Assembly (NCBI GenBank): GCA_009929975.1
Contig: RZZF01000072.1
Span: forward strand, 1-8,098
Reading direction: 5' to 3'
Source: Clostridia bacterium
GTDB taxonomy: Bacteria > Bacillota > Clostridia > Saccharofermentanales > UBA5734
DNA: 8,098 bases
Made by a program: the position numbers and the translations under genes. Positions 1 to 7,309 of the stretch are shown here, piece after piece (the stretch's first letter is position 1; every line of letters begins with the position of its first letter). The notes beneath the pieces are model-generated. The model made no database searches. It had not been told where the DNA came from and saw only the letters and a program-made list of their open reading frames with translations.

Positions 1-872
1 TCGGGGAGCGGTGCGGCAATGCCAATCTGTCGACAATCATACCCAATCTTCAGCTGAAGTATCAGATTGCCTGTATTCCTGATGACCGGATGTATCTGTT
101 GACTCCGCTGGCCAGGAAAATCGCTGAAATCGCCAATATCAGCCTGCCGTCCGGTGAACCCTATGTCGGACTGTCTGCCTTTTCCCACAAAGGCGGTATG
201 CATGTGGATGGAGTCAAGAAAAACAGCCAGACATTTGAGCATATCGAACCGGAAACGGTTGGCAACCGGCGCCGTTTCCTGCTCTCTGAGATTTCCGGCC
301 GCTCCGCTGTCCTGGATATCATCCGCCGGATCCGTCCGGACATGGCGCGAGGCGCGCCCGAGGTGGCCAGAGTTCTGCAGAAACTGAAGACTCTGGAGCA
401 CCAGGGCTATCAGTTTGAAGGCGCTGAAGCATCGCAGGAACTGCTGGTCTGCAAGGAACTCGGGCTCTATCAGCCGTTTTTCACCCTGGAAAAACTGCGG
501 ATCACCAGCGAACAGCCGCAGACCGGTGAATATTCAGCCTATTCATATATCAAGATTCTGGTTGATGGTGTCAATGAAGTGACCGCAGCAGAAGGCGAAG
601 GTCCGGTCAACGCGATGGACCGTGCCCTGAAGAAGGCCATGGAAGTATTTTATCCGGAATTGAACAATATCAGACTGACCGACTTCAAAGTCAGGGTTCT
701 CAATGAAGAAGCCACAGCATCGCAGGTGCGCACCCTGATCGAGTCGACAGACGGACGACATGTCTGGAATACCATCGGGGTGTCTACCGACATTCTCGAA
801 GCTTCCTGGCAGGCGCTCGTCGATTCACTGGAATACAAACTGATGCGTGGACAATTAGGATGGGAGGATTAA
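1..872 (+). CDS. cimA: (R)-citramalate synthase, CimA/LeuA-like family (5' end cut off by window)
   Basis: This cytoplasmic enzyme condenses pyruvate with acetyl-CoA to give (R)-citramalate, the first step of the threonine-independent route to 2-oxobutyrate and isoleucine. The reading frame is open from the window edge (first full codon at position 3) to TAA at 870-872, giving 289 visible residues. Family members usually have a little over 500, so the N-terminal part of the TIM barrel is missing. The visible part opens with GERCGNANL, from the end of the barrel. SHKGGMH and [14 protein letters not shown] follow, then SGRSAVL. These are typical of the alternative citramalate synthase family rather than classic 2-isopropylmalate synthase. 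The last ~130 residues match a LeuA-type allosteric dimerisation domain ([27 protein letters not shown]), which in this family usually binds the feedback inhibitor. The ATG at position 90 is internal and not a start. The leuC Shine-Dalgarno sequence lies inside the last codons. A 2-isopropylmalate synthase or dual role is less likely but not excluded. Confidence 0.88.
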   Translation, partial: GERCGNANLSTIIPNLQLKYQIACIPDDRMYLLTPLARKIAEIANISLPSGEPYVGLSAFSHKGGMHVDGVKKNSQTFEHIEPETVGNRRRFLLSEISGRSAVLDIIRRIRPDMARGAPEVARVLQKLKTLEHQGYQFEGAEASQELLVCKELGLYQPFFTLEKLRITSEQPQTGEYSAYSYIKILVDGVNEVTAAEGEGPVNAMDRALKKAMEVFYPELNNIRLTDFKVRVLNEEATASQVRTLIESTDGRHVWNTIGVSTDILEASWQALVDSLEYKLMRGQLGWED

Positions 873-876
873 CCCG

Positions 877-2172
877 ATGGGAATGACAATGACACAGAAG
901 ATACTGGCGGCTCACGCCGGGCTGGACCAGGTTGAAAGCGGCCAGCTGATCGAGGCGAAGCTGGACCTGGTACTCGGCAATGACGTCACGGCTCCGCCGG
1001 CGATTGATATATTCAATCAGACTGGAGCCGCGGATGTATTCGACCGCGAGAAAGTCGTCCTCGTGCCCGACCACTTTACTCCGAACAAGGATATCCGCTC
1101 GGCCGAGCACTGTGCCGTAATGCGTCGTTTCGCACGGACCATGGAACTGCCGCATTATTATGAACAGGGCGAGAAGACGATGGGGGTTGAACATGTCATC
1201 CTGCCGGAAAACGGGCTGGTGGCACCAGGTGACGCGATCATCGGCGCCGATTCCCATACCTGCACCTATGGCGCGCTCGGCGCGTTCGCGACCGGTGTCG
1301 GCAGCACGGACCTGGCCTGCGCGATGGTGACCGGCGAGACCTGGTTCCGGGTTCCTGAAGCGATCCGCGTCGAGCTGCGCGGACAGCTTTCGCCACATGT
1401 CGGCGGTAAAGACCTGATTTTGTTCCTGATCGGCATGATCGGCGTTGACGGTGCCCTCTACCAGTCGCTTGAGTTCACCGGCCCGGGTGTGGCCAGCCTG
1501 AGCATGGCGGAGCGTCTTACGATCTGCAACATGGCGATCGAAGCCGGCGGCAAAAACGGGATATTCCCGGTTGATGACCGGACACTTGACTACCTGCGCC
1601 AGTACGCGCCGGAACGGTTCGATAAACAGCAGTACACCGTGTGGACAGCTGATGACGACGCGTCCTATGTCAGGACCATCGAGATTGATCTGGCGGAGGT
1701 TCCGCTGACGGTTTCATTTCCTCATCTGCCCGACAACACAAAAACGGTCGGCTCCTTTGATCCGGTGGTGATCGACCAGGTGGTCATCGGTTCCTGCACC
1801 AACGGCCGTCTTGAGGACATGCGTCTGGCTGCCCGCTATCTCAAGGGCCGTCAGGTCGCCAAAGGTCTGCGCCTGATTATCCTGCCCGGTTCACAGCGTG
1901 TCTGGACTGAAAGCCTCAAAGAGGGACTGCTGGAGATTTTTGCCGATGCCGGAGCCGTTATCAGCGCTCCGACCTGTGGGCCATGTCTCGGCGGGCACAT
2001 GGGGATACTCGCAGCGAATGAACGTTGTGTTTCAACCACGAATCGCAATTTTGTCGGCCGTATGGGACACCCGAAATCCGAGGTGTATCTGGCGGGAGTC
2101 GCGGTCGCGTGCGCGTCGGCTGTTCTTGGCCGGATCGCGTCGCCGACCGAGCTTGAGGAGGTTTTATCATGA
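877..2172 (+). CDS. leuC: 3-isopropylmalate/citramalate dehydratase, large subunit
   Basis: This is the iron-sulfur large subunit of isopropylmalate isomerase. With LeuD it isomerises 2-isopropylmalate to 3-isopropylmalate, and in the citramalate route (R)-2-methylmalate to erythro-3-methylmalate, via a dehydrated intermediate. The 431-aa length fits the shorter HacA-like/archaeal-type LeuC found in many anaerobes rather than the ~465-aa enterobacterial form. Visible motifs are DHFTP (65-69) and [20 protein letters not shown] (123-142). The three [4Fe-4S] cysteines are predicted as C307 in GSCTNGR and C367 and C370 in [11 protein letters not shown]. The ATG at 877 has GGGAGG at 862-867, 9 nt upstream, inside the end of cimA. 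In-frame ATGs at 883 and 889 are possible but less well spaced. It starts 4 bp after cimA and overlaps leuD by 4 bp (ATGA), so translational coupling with its partner subunit is likely. Confidence 0.96.
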   Translation: MGMTMTQKILAAHAGLDQVESGQLIEAKLDLVLGNDVTAPPAIDIFNQTGAADVFDREKVVLVPDHFTPNKDIRSAEHCAVMRRFARTMELPHYYEQGEKTMGVEHVILPENGLVAPGDAIIGADSHTCTYGALGAFATGVGSTDLACAMVTGETWFRVPEAIRVELRGQLSPHVGGKDLILFLIGMIGVDGALYQSLEFTGPGVASLSMAERLTICNMAIEAGGKNGIFPVDDRTLDYLRQYAPERFDKQQYTVWTADDDASYVRTIEIDLAEVPLTVSFPHLPDNTKTVGSFDPVVIDQVVIGSCTNGRLEDMRLAARYLKGRQVAKGLRLIILPGSQRVWTESLKEGLLEIFADAGAVISAPTCGPCLGGHMGILAANERCVSTTNRNFVGRMGHPKSEVYLAGVAVACASAVLGRIASPTELEEVLS

Positions 2173-2669
2173 TCGCGCAGGGAAAAGTCTTCAAATATGG
2201 AACGAATGTTGATACGGATGTGATCATTCCGGCCCGTTATCTCAATACCGCGGTCGCGGAAGAACTGGCTGCGCACTGCATGGAGGATATCGATCCCGAC
2301 TTTATCCATCAGGTGGAGCCAGGGGATATCATCGTCGCCGGAGCGAATTTCGGCTGCGGGTCATCACGCGAGCATGCTCCGATCGCGATCAAGGCCAGCG
2401 GCATCAGCTGTGTGATTGCCCCCAGTTTTGCCCGGATCTTCTATCGCAACGCGATCAACATGGGCCTGCCGATCCTGGAATGTCCGGAAGCGGCTGAGTT
2501 CGCGCAAAGCGGTGACCGTCTGACGATTGATTTCGACAGCGGGATTGTCCGTAATGAAACGCGGAAGACCGAATGCCGCGCCAAGGCCTTCCCGGATTTC
2601 ATCAAGAAAATCATGGCTGCCGATGGCCTGACCGGCTATATCGCGGCGAAACGCGCTTCGGCTGAATAA
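2169..2669 (+). CDS. leuD: 3-isopropylmalate/citramalate dehydratase, small subunit
   Basis: This is the small, swivelling-domain subunit that completes the LeuCD isomerase active site. Its 166 residues match the compact LeuD that pairs with HacA-like LeuC; enterobacterial LeuD is about 200 aa. Visible motifs are [15 protein letters not shown] (13-27), [14 protein letters not shown] (58-71) and [15 protein letters not shown] (88-102). The YLNT stretch (24-27) falls in the loop that sets side-chain specificity in this family. It does not carry the arginine (YLRT) reported for homoaconitase-type small subunits, which supports a leucine/citramalate role. The ATG at 2169 overlaps the leuC TGA (ATGA). 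The ribosome binding site GAGGAGG lies just upstream, in the last codons of leuC, and equal coupled synthesis of both subunits is the likely purpose. Confidence 0.96.
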   Translation: MIAQGKVFKYGTNVDTDVIIPARYLNTAVAEELAAHCMEDIDPDFIHQVEPGDIIVAGANFGCGSSREHAPIAIKASGISCVIAPSFARIFYRNAINMGLPILECPEAAEFAQSGDRLTIDFDSGIVRNETRKTECRAKAFPDFIKKIMAADGLTGYIAAKRASAE

Positions 2670-2697
2670 TGGCCGGATCAGACAGAGGAGATATCAG

Positions 2698-3798
2698 ATG
2701 AGAAAATACAGGATCGCCTTGATTCCCGGAGACGGAATCGGCCCTGAAGTAACCAATGCTGTCCGCCGGGTCCTTGATCAGATCGCCCAGCGTTTCGGCC
2801 ATACCTTCCAATATGATGAGCTTTTGGCCGGCGGCATCGCGATTGACGCGACCGGTGAACCGCTGCCAGAAGCAACGGTGGCGGCCTGCCGCAAGAGTGA
2901 TGCCGTTTTTCTCGGCGCCGTCGGCGGTCCGCAGTGGGATCATCTACCCGGTGATCGTCGGCCTGAACAGGCACTGCTCGGATTGCGCAGCCAGCTGGGA
3001 CTGTATGCCAATCTACGGCCGGCCATCCTGTTTGATCCACTGGCCTCTGCCTGTCCACTGCATCCGGCGATCGCGGCTGATGGTATGGATATCATGTTTG
3101 CCCGTGAACTGACCGGCGGCATTTATTTCGGGGAGCGTGGCCGACGCAGCGGGCCGCTGGGGCTCGAAGCTTTTGACACGGAAGCCTACAGTGTGACGGA
3201 AATCGAGCGGATCGGCCGGATCGCGTTTGATCTGGCCGGCCGGCGGCGTGGCCATGTCACATCTGTTGATAAGGCCAATATTCTGGAAAGCTCACGCCTG
3301 TGGCGTTCGACGATGCAGCGGCTGGCGGATGACTATCCGGATGTGGCGCTCGACCACCTGTATGTTGATAACGCCTCAATGCAGCTGATTCGCCGTCCTG
3401 CCTCGTTTGATGTGATCGTCACATCCAATATGTTCGGTGATATCCTTTCCGACGAGGCCGCGATGCTGACAGGGTCGATCGGCATGCTGCCATCCGCGTC
3501 TCTGGGACGACCCGGACAGCCGGGCATGTATGAACCGATTCATGGTTCGGCACCCGATATCGCCGGACAGGACAGCGCCAATCCGCTGGCTTCCATTCTC
3601 TCGGCGGCCATGCTGCTTCGTCTTTCACTCGATTTACCGGAGGAAGCCGCTGCCGTGGAACAGGCGGTCAGCCGGGTACTGGCCGATGGGCTGCGTACGG
3701 CGGATATTCAGGACAAGCAGGCTGAAAGCAGCCAGACCATTGTCGGAACACGGGCGATGACAGAAGCAGTCTGCGCCTGTCTCGCCATGACTGAATGA
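2698..3798 (+). CDS. leuB: 3-isopropylmalate dehydrogenase (also acts on 3-methylmalate)
   Basis: This NAD-dependent beta-decarboxylating dehydrogenase converts 3-isopropylmalate to 4-methyl-2-oxopentanoate (leucine). In the citramalate route it converts erythro-3-methylmalate to 2-oxobutyrate (isoleucine). The 366-aa length is normal for the family. Motifs in order are IPGDGIGPEV (9-18), LRSQLGLYANLRP (96-108, with substrate-binding arginines), RELTGGIYFGE (136-146, catalytic Tyr143), SVDKANIL (189-196, catalytic Lys192) and VDNASMQL (223-230). The metal-binding Asp248 and Asp252 lie in FGDILSDEA, and the NAD-binding loop is HGSAPDIAGQDSANP (282-296). LRSQLGLYANLRP and the GERG segment favour LeuB over isocitrate or tartrate dehydrogenase relatives. 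The start at 2698 is preceded by AGAGGAG at 2684-2690. It lies 28 bp after leuD. Its stop codon overlaps the ATG of an 18-codon ORF that leads to ilvD. Confidence 0.95.
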   Translation: MRKYRIALIPGDGIGPEVTNAVRRVLDQIAQRFGHTFQYDELLAGGIAIDATGEPLPEATVAACRKSDAVFLGAVGGPQWDHLPGDRRPEQALLGLRSQLGLYANLRPAILFDPLASACPLHPAIAADGMDIMFARELTGGIYFGERGRRSGPLGLEAFDTEAYSVTEIERIGRIAFDLAGRRRGHVTSVDKANILESSRLWRSTMQRLADDYPDVALDHLYVDNASMQLIRRPASFDVIVTSNMFGDILSDEAAMLTGSIGMLPSASLGRPGQPGMYEPIHGSAPDIAGQDSANPLASILSAAMLLRLSLDLPEEAAAVEQAVSRVLADGLRTADIQDKQAESSQTIVGTRAMTEAVCACLAMTE

Positions 3799-3851
3799 AA
3801 TGGAAACAGATCCAGGCGGATCAATTTCGATGTCCGATACATGAGAGGTGA
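3795..3851 (+). CDS. Possible 18-codon bridging ORF between leuB and ilvD
   Basis: An ATG at 3795 overlaps the leuB TGA (ATGA). The frame stays open for 18 codons ([18 protein letters not shown]) to TGA at 3849-3851, which falls inside the ilvD ribosome binding site and 5 nt before the ilvD ATG. There is no Shine-Dalgarno sequence of its own, so translation would depend on reinitiation by ribosomes finishing leuB. It has two Ile codons but no Leu or Val codons, which argues against a classic attenuation leader peptide. It resembles no known protein. It could be a coupling device that keeps ribosomes on the mRNA up to ilvD, or a chance ORF. The layout is directly visible; the role is inference. 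Confidence 0.25.
   Translation: MKWKQIQADQFRCPIHER
3843..3850 (+). promoter_or_regulatory. Ribosome binding site that fixes the ilvD start at 3857
   Basis: GAGAGGTG closely matches the anti-Shine-Dalgarno complement and ends 6 nt before ATG at 3857. An in-frame GTG at 3848 would lengthen the protein by three residues, but that GTG is part of the ribosome binding site itself and has no other good site upstream. The ATG start also gives the MKSDAIKK N-terminus usual for this family. Confidence 0.75.
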
Positions 3852-3856
3852 TTCCA

Positions 3857-5518
3857 ATGAAAAGTGACGCGATAAAAAAGACACCGGCAAGAGCCGCGCA
3901 CCGGTCCCTGCTGTATGCCCTGGGATTGACAGAAGACGAGATGACCCGGCCGTTTATCGCGGTCGTCAATTCATTCAATGAGATTGTGCCGGGGCATCTG
4001 CATCTGCGGACCCTGACCCAGGCTGTCAAAGATGGTATCCGGGCGGCTGGCGGTGTTCCGTTTGAGTTTCCGGCCATCGCGGTCTGCGACGGCCTGTCAA
4101 TGAATCATGCCGGAATGCGCTATTCACTGATTACCCGCGACACAATCGCTGACAGTTGTGAAATGATGCTGGAAGCCCATGCGTTTGACGCGGTTGTTTT
4201 TGTGCCCAGCTGCGACAAGGTTGTTCCCGGCATGCTGATGGCAGCAGCACGGATGGGGCTGCCCTCTATTTTCGTCAGCGGCGGCCCGATGCTGCCGGGA
4301 CGCGGCCGTACGGGCCTGAGCAATGTCTTTGAGGCGATCGGCGCCCATGCGGCGGGAACGATGAGTGATGAGGAACTTCGCGCGATCGAAGTCTCCGCCT
4401 GCCCGACCTGCGGCAGCTGTTCCGGCATGTATACCGCCAATACCATGAACTGCCTGACCGAAGCGCTCGGTCTCGCGCTGCCGGGCAACGGCACGATTCC
4501 CGCTGTTTACGCTGACCGGGTCCGGCTGGCCAGAGCCAGTGGTATGCGCGTCATGCAGCTGCTCGAGGAGGGAATCACCGCGGCTCAGATCATGACGCCA
4601 GCGGCCGTTCGCAACGCGCTCCGCCTCGATATGGCGCTGGGCGGGTCGACCAATTCAATTCTGCATCTTCTGGCAATCGCCCGTGAGGCCGGCTACCCGC
4701 TCTCGATGGATGATGTCAGCCGGATCGGCAGCACCATTCCGCAGCTTTGCCGTCTCAATCCCTTCGGCTCAGATTTCATTACCGATCTCAATGAGCAGGG
4801 GGGAATCAGCGCGGTGCTTGCCGTACTGGCCTCGGCCGGGCTTCTGGAGACGGATGTCCAGACGGTCAGCGGCACCCTGCAGGAACGTCTGGCCGGCACG
4901 CCTGAAGCGGACGGTCGGATTATCCGTCATGCTGCCGACCCCTATGCACCGGATGGCGGACTGGCCGTCCTCTATGGCAATCTCGCCCCGCAGGGAAGTG
5001 TTGTCAAAAAAGGGGCTGTCAGCCCTGATATGATGGTTCATGAAGGCCCGGTCCGGCTGTTTGACAGTGAAGAAGCGGCCAGTTCAGCGATTTTCGCCAA
5101 TGAGATCAAGGCCGGTGATGTTGTCGTGATCCGTTTTGAAGGCCCACGCGGCGGTCCGGGGATGCGTGAAATGCTGACCCCGACCAGCGCTCTGGCCGGT
5201 ATGGGTCTTGATGGCTCGGTCGCCCTGCTGACGGACGGCCGCTTTTCCGGAGCGACACGCGGCGCGTCTGTCGGGCATATCTCACCGGAGGCGGCAGCCG
5301 GTGGACCGCTGGCGCTGCTGCATGAAGGTGACCGGGTGAAGATTGATATCCCGGCCCGGCGGATTGATGTTCTGCTGCCGCCTGAGGAACTGGCCGCCCG
5401 TGTTCCGGCCAGCCAGCCCCCGCGCAGTTTGAAAGGTGTACTGGCCCGCTATGCCAGGCTGGTCGCCCCCAGCCATGAAGGCGCTAGGATTGAGCAGCCG
5501 GAGGAGGATACGCAATGA
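3857..5518 (+). CDS. ilvD: Dihydroxy-acid dehydratase
   Basis: IlvD dehydrates 2,3-dihydroxy-isovalerate and 2,3-dihydroxy-3-methylvalerate to the 2-oxo acids that precede valine and isoleucine. From ATG 3857 the protein has 553 residues, the normal length, and a typical start (MKSDAIKK). Motifs are [15 protein letters not shown] (37-50), CDG (77-79, metal-binding Asp78), PSCDK (117-121, cluster Cys119 and the Lys carbamylated in structurally known members), [10 protein letters not shown] (182-191), GGSTN (262-266), [12 protein letters not shown] (428-439) and [11 protein letters not shown] (459-469, catalytic Ser464). Gly46 in VPGH stands where [2Fe-2S] plant and mycobacterial enzymes have a third cluster cysteine. 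This is the same as in E. coli IlvD, so an oxygen-sensitive [4Fe-4S]-type enzyme is inferred. It lies 58 bp after leuB and its TGA overlaps the ilvB ATG. The sugar-acid dehydratase (Edd) relative is unlikely given the neighbours and motifs. Confidence 0.95.
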   Translation: MKSDAIKKTPARAAHRSLLYALGLTEDEMTRPFIAVVNSFNEIVPGHLHLRTLTQAVKDGIRAAGGVPFEFPAIAVCDGLSMNHAGMRYSLITRDTIADSCEMMLEAHAFDAVVFVPSCDKVVPGMLMAAARMGLPSIFVSGGPMLPGRGRTGLSNVFEAIGAHAAGTMSDEELRAIEVSACPTCGSCSGMYTANTMNCLTEALGLALPGNGTIPAVYADRVRLARASGMRVMQLLEEGITAAQIMTPAAVRNALRLDMALGGSTNSILHLLAIAREAGYPLSMDDVSRIGSTIPQLCRLNPFGSDFITDLNEQGGISAVLAVLASAGLLETDVQTVSGTLQERLAGTPEADGRIIRHAADPYAPDGGLAVLYGNLAPQGSVVKKGAVSPDMMVHEGPVRLFDSEEAASSAIFANEIKAGDVVVIRFEGPRGGPGMREMLTPTSALAGMGLDGSVALLTDGRFSGATRGASVGHISPEAAAGGPLALLHEGDRVKIDIPARRIDVLLPPEELAARVPASQPPRSLKGVLARYARLVAPSHEGARIEQPEEDTQ

Positions 5519-7227
5519 ATGGTGCTGATCTTGTCATTCGTTTTCTGCTGGATAAAGGAGTCAGGCATGCGTTCGGTTATCCCGGCGGCCCGGTTCTTGT
5601 TCTGTACGAAGCGATTCATAAAGCTGACTTTCCCCATATCCTGACCCGTCATGAACAGGGGGCGGCGCATGCCGCGGAAGGGTATGCCAAGGTATCCGGC
5701 CGCCCGGGTGTCATCATCGCGACGTCCGGACCCGGGGCGACCAATCTTGTCACCGGACTGGCAGATGCCTATCTCGACTCGGTTCCCCTGCTGGCGATCA
5801 CCGGCGCGGTCGCCCGCAGCGCGACTGGAACTGACGCGTTCCAGGAGGCTGATATTACCGGTGTCACACAACCGGTCACCAAATACAATTATCTGGTGAT
5901 GGATCCGGATGAACTGCTGCCGGTTCTCGAAGAAGCCTGGACCCTGACAACGTCCGGCCGGCCCGGTCCGGTTCTTGTTAATATTCCCAAGGATATCATG
6001 GCGCTGCCGATTGATCCGGACCAGGCAAATGCCGCTGCCAACACTTTTGTCCGACATCGTCCGCCGGTCATCCGCACGCGTGCGATGGCGGATCAGGTCT
6101 ATGAAGCCCTGCGGCATTCGCGGCGGCCTCTGCTGATTGCCGGCGGCGGGTGTATTATCGCTCCCGGCGGTACCGATGACCTGATTCAGTTTGTCGAGTC
6201 GCTCAACCTGCCGGTCGCGACAACCCTGATGGGGAAGGGCGCGATTCGCAATGACCATCCGCTTTACCTGGGACAGCTCGGTATGCACGGAACACCGCAG
6301 GCTAATACCGCGCTCGGCACCTGCGATCTGCTGCTGGCGGTCGGAACACGTTTCAGCGACCGGATCATCGGAGATCCGGCAGCCTATCAGAGCACCGGTG
6401 AACGTGTGATCATCCATGTGGATATCGACGCGGCGGAAATCGGCAAGAACCTGCGTGCTGACATTGAAATTGAAGATGACGCGGCTGATTTCTTTGAACA
6501 TATTCTGGCCGCCCGGCCGGAAGCCTACACCTCGGGCCAATGGCTGGACTGGCTGACAATGCTCCGGAGCAAACGGGAGCGGTATTATCAGCTCAAAGAA
6601 GCCATGTACCGGGCCCAGTCACCCCTGCTGCCGCAGTATGTCATCCATCAGGTGGCCCAGGCACTGCAAGGCCAAAATCCGATCGTCGTAACGGATGTCG
6701 GCCAGCATCAGATGTTTGTCGCCCAGCATTTTCCTGTTGAGTCGCCCCGATCGTTCATTACGTCCGGTGGCCTCGGAACGATGGGCTTCGGTCTGCCGGC
6801 GGCGATCGGCGCGTCAGCGGCCTCGCCAGAGCGGACGACGGTCATCTTCACCGGCGACGGCGGCTTTCAGATGACCGTCCAGGAACTTGGTCTGCTCGCG
6901 CAGCTGGGGCTGCCGGTCAAGATCCTGATCATGGACAATGGCTGTCTCGGCATGGTCCGGCAATGGCAGGAACTATTCTTTGATGAGCATTACAGCCAAT
7001 CGCTGCTGCAGAATAATCCGGATTTCGTCAAAATCGCTGATGCCTATCACATCCCGGCCGGTCTGGCTGCCGGGCCGGATGATCTCAACCGGCAGATAGG
7101 ACTGGCACTGGCCACACGCGGACCGTATCTGATCCATTGTATTCTCGATCCGCGGGAAAATGTCTATCCGATGATCCCCGCCGGAAAGATGCCCCAGGAT
7201 TTGATCATGCCCGGTATGGATGATTGA
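5515..7227 (+). CDS. ilvB: Acetolactate synthase (acetohydroxyacid synthase), catalytic subunit
   Basis: This ThDP- and FAD-dependent enzyme condenses two pyruvates to 2-acetolactate (valine, leucine), or pyruvate with 2-oxobutyrate to 2-aceto-2-hydroxybutyrate (isoleucine). The 570 residues hold an N-terminal ThDP pyrimidine domain (FGYPGG 20-25; [14 protein letters not shown] 45-58, catalytic Glu47). A central FAD-type domain follows (MGKGA ~239-243, GMHG 256-259, [14 protein letters not shown]). The C-terminal ThDP domain has GDGGFQM 447-453 and [12 protein letters not shown] 474-485. Trp484 and the FAD domain favour the anabolic enzyme over catabolic AlsS. DN (474-475) replaces the common NN in the ThDP motif, as also in E. 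coli IlvG. Pro26, Ala98 and Ala100 are unusual near the substrate channel. Translation starts at ATG 5515 with GAGGAGG at 5501-5507, and the start overlaps the ilvD stop. No ilvN regulatory subunit follows, and the stop codon lies within the -35 box of the next promoter. Confidence 0.95.
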   Translation: MNGADLVIRFLLDKGVRHAFGYPGGPVLVLYEAIHKADFPHILTRHEQGAAHAAEGYAKVSGRPGVIIATSGPGATNLVTGLADAYLDSVPLLAITGAVARSATGTDAFQEADITGVTQPVTKYNYLVMDPDELLPVLEEAWTLTTSGRPGPVLVNIPKDIMALPIDPDQANAAANTFVRHRPPVIRTRAMADQVYEALRHSRRPLLIAGGGCIIAPGGTDDLIQFVESLNLPVATTLMGKGAIRNDHPLYLGQLGMHGTPQANTALGTCDLLLAVGTRFSDRIIGDPAAYQSTGERVIIHVDIDAAEIGKNLRADIEIEDDAADFFEHILAARPEAYTSGQWLDWLTMLRSKRERYYQLKEAMYRAQSPLLPQYVIHQVAQALQGQNPIVVTDVGQHQMFVAQHFPVESPRSFITSGGLGTMGFGLPAAIGASAASPERTTVIFTGDGGFQMTVQELGLLAQLGLPVKILIMDNGCLGMVRQWQELFFDEHYSQSLLQNNPDFVKIADAYHIPAGLAAGPDDLNRQIGLALATRGPYLIHCILDPRENVYPMIPAGKMPQDLIMPGMDD

Positions 7228-7253
7228 CACAGGGAGAAACAGGCCGCTATAAT
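7224..7253 (+). promoter_or_regulatory. Consensus sigma70/sigmaA-type promoter for the metal transporter genes
   Basis: The -35 box TTGACA (7224-7229) and -10 box TATAAT (7248-7253) both match the consensus exactly and are 18 bp apart. The -35 box contains the ilvB stop codon (TGA 7225-7227). Predicted transcription starts near 7260, leaving a leader of about 50 nt before the ABC ATPase gene. A promoter this close to consensus is normally strong unless repressed, which fits the dyads just downstream. The motifs are seen directly; activity is inferred. Confidence 0.8.
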
Positions 7254-7259
7254 GCTCCT

Positions 7260-7272
7260 GCAAGTGACTTGC
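7260..7272. promoter_or_regulatory. Perfect inverted repeat at the predicted transcription start (candidate operator)
   Basis: GCAAGTGACTTGC is a perfect 6-bp inverted repeat around a central G. It begins 7 nt after the -10 box, at the expected +1, a classic position for a repressor site. Given the gene downstream, a metal-responsive repressor (Zur-, MntR- or AdcR-like) is the natural candidate. The sequence does not match a family consensus that I can name with confidence. Confidence 0.5.
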
Positions 7273-7278
7273 GAAAAC

Positions 7279-7295
7279 GCCGTATTGAATATGGC
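7279..7295. promoter_or_regulatory. Imperfect 17-bp inverted repeat in the transporter leader (candidate second operator)
   Basis: GCCGTATTGAATATGGC has dyad symmetry around a central G. Seven of eight pairs are complementary and the remaining pair is G/T. Its centre (7287) is 21 bp, about two DNA turns, from the centre of the perfect dyad at 7266, so proteins bound at both would lie on the same face. It could instead form a weak RNA hairpin just upstream of the ribosome binding site (GGAGGAGG, 7297-7304). Confidence 0.35.
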
Positions 7296-7309
7296 CGGAG
7301 GAGGACTGC

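Noticed and set aside
784..1398. 204-codon open frame on the - strand opposite leuC
   Set aside because: It is antisense to conserved leuC motifs, with no recognisable protein family in the translation.
3809..3822. Small hairpin GATCC-AGGC-GGATC in the leuB-ilvD gap
   Set aside because: A 5-bp stem with no T run is too weak for a terminator, and such short repeats are common by chance in GC-rich DNA.
3848..3850. GTG as an alternative ilvD start
   Set aside because: The GTG lies inside the ribosome binding site GAGAGGTG and has no good site of its own. ATG 3857 has correct spacing and the usual N-terminus.
3926..3958. TTGACA inside the 5' part of ilvD as a possible internal promoter
   Set aside because: There is no acceptable -10 box at 16-18 bp. 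The nearest T/A-rich hexamer (TTTATC) is about 21 bp away and weak.
5449..6540. Long open frame on the - strand (363 codons) opposite ilvD/ilvB
   Set aside because: It lies fully antisense to the ends of two well-supported enzymes, and its translation shows no recognisable domain. It is Arg/Gly/Asp-rich, as expected from a shadow frame of GC-rich coding DNA.
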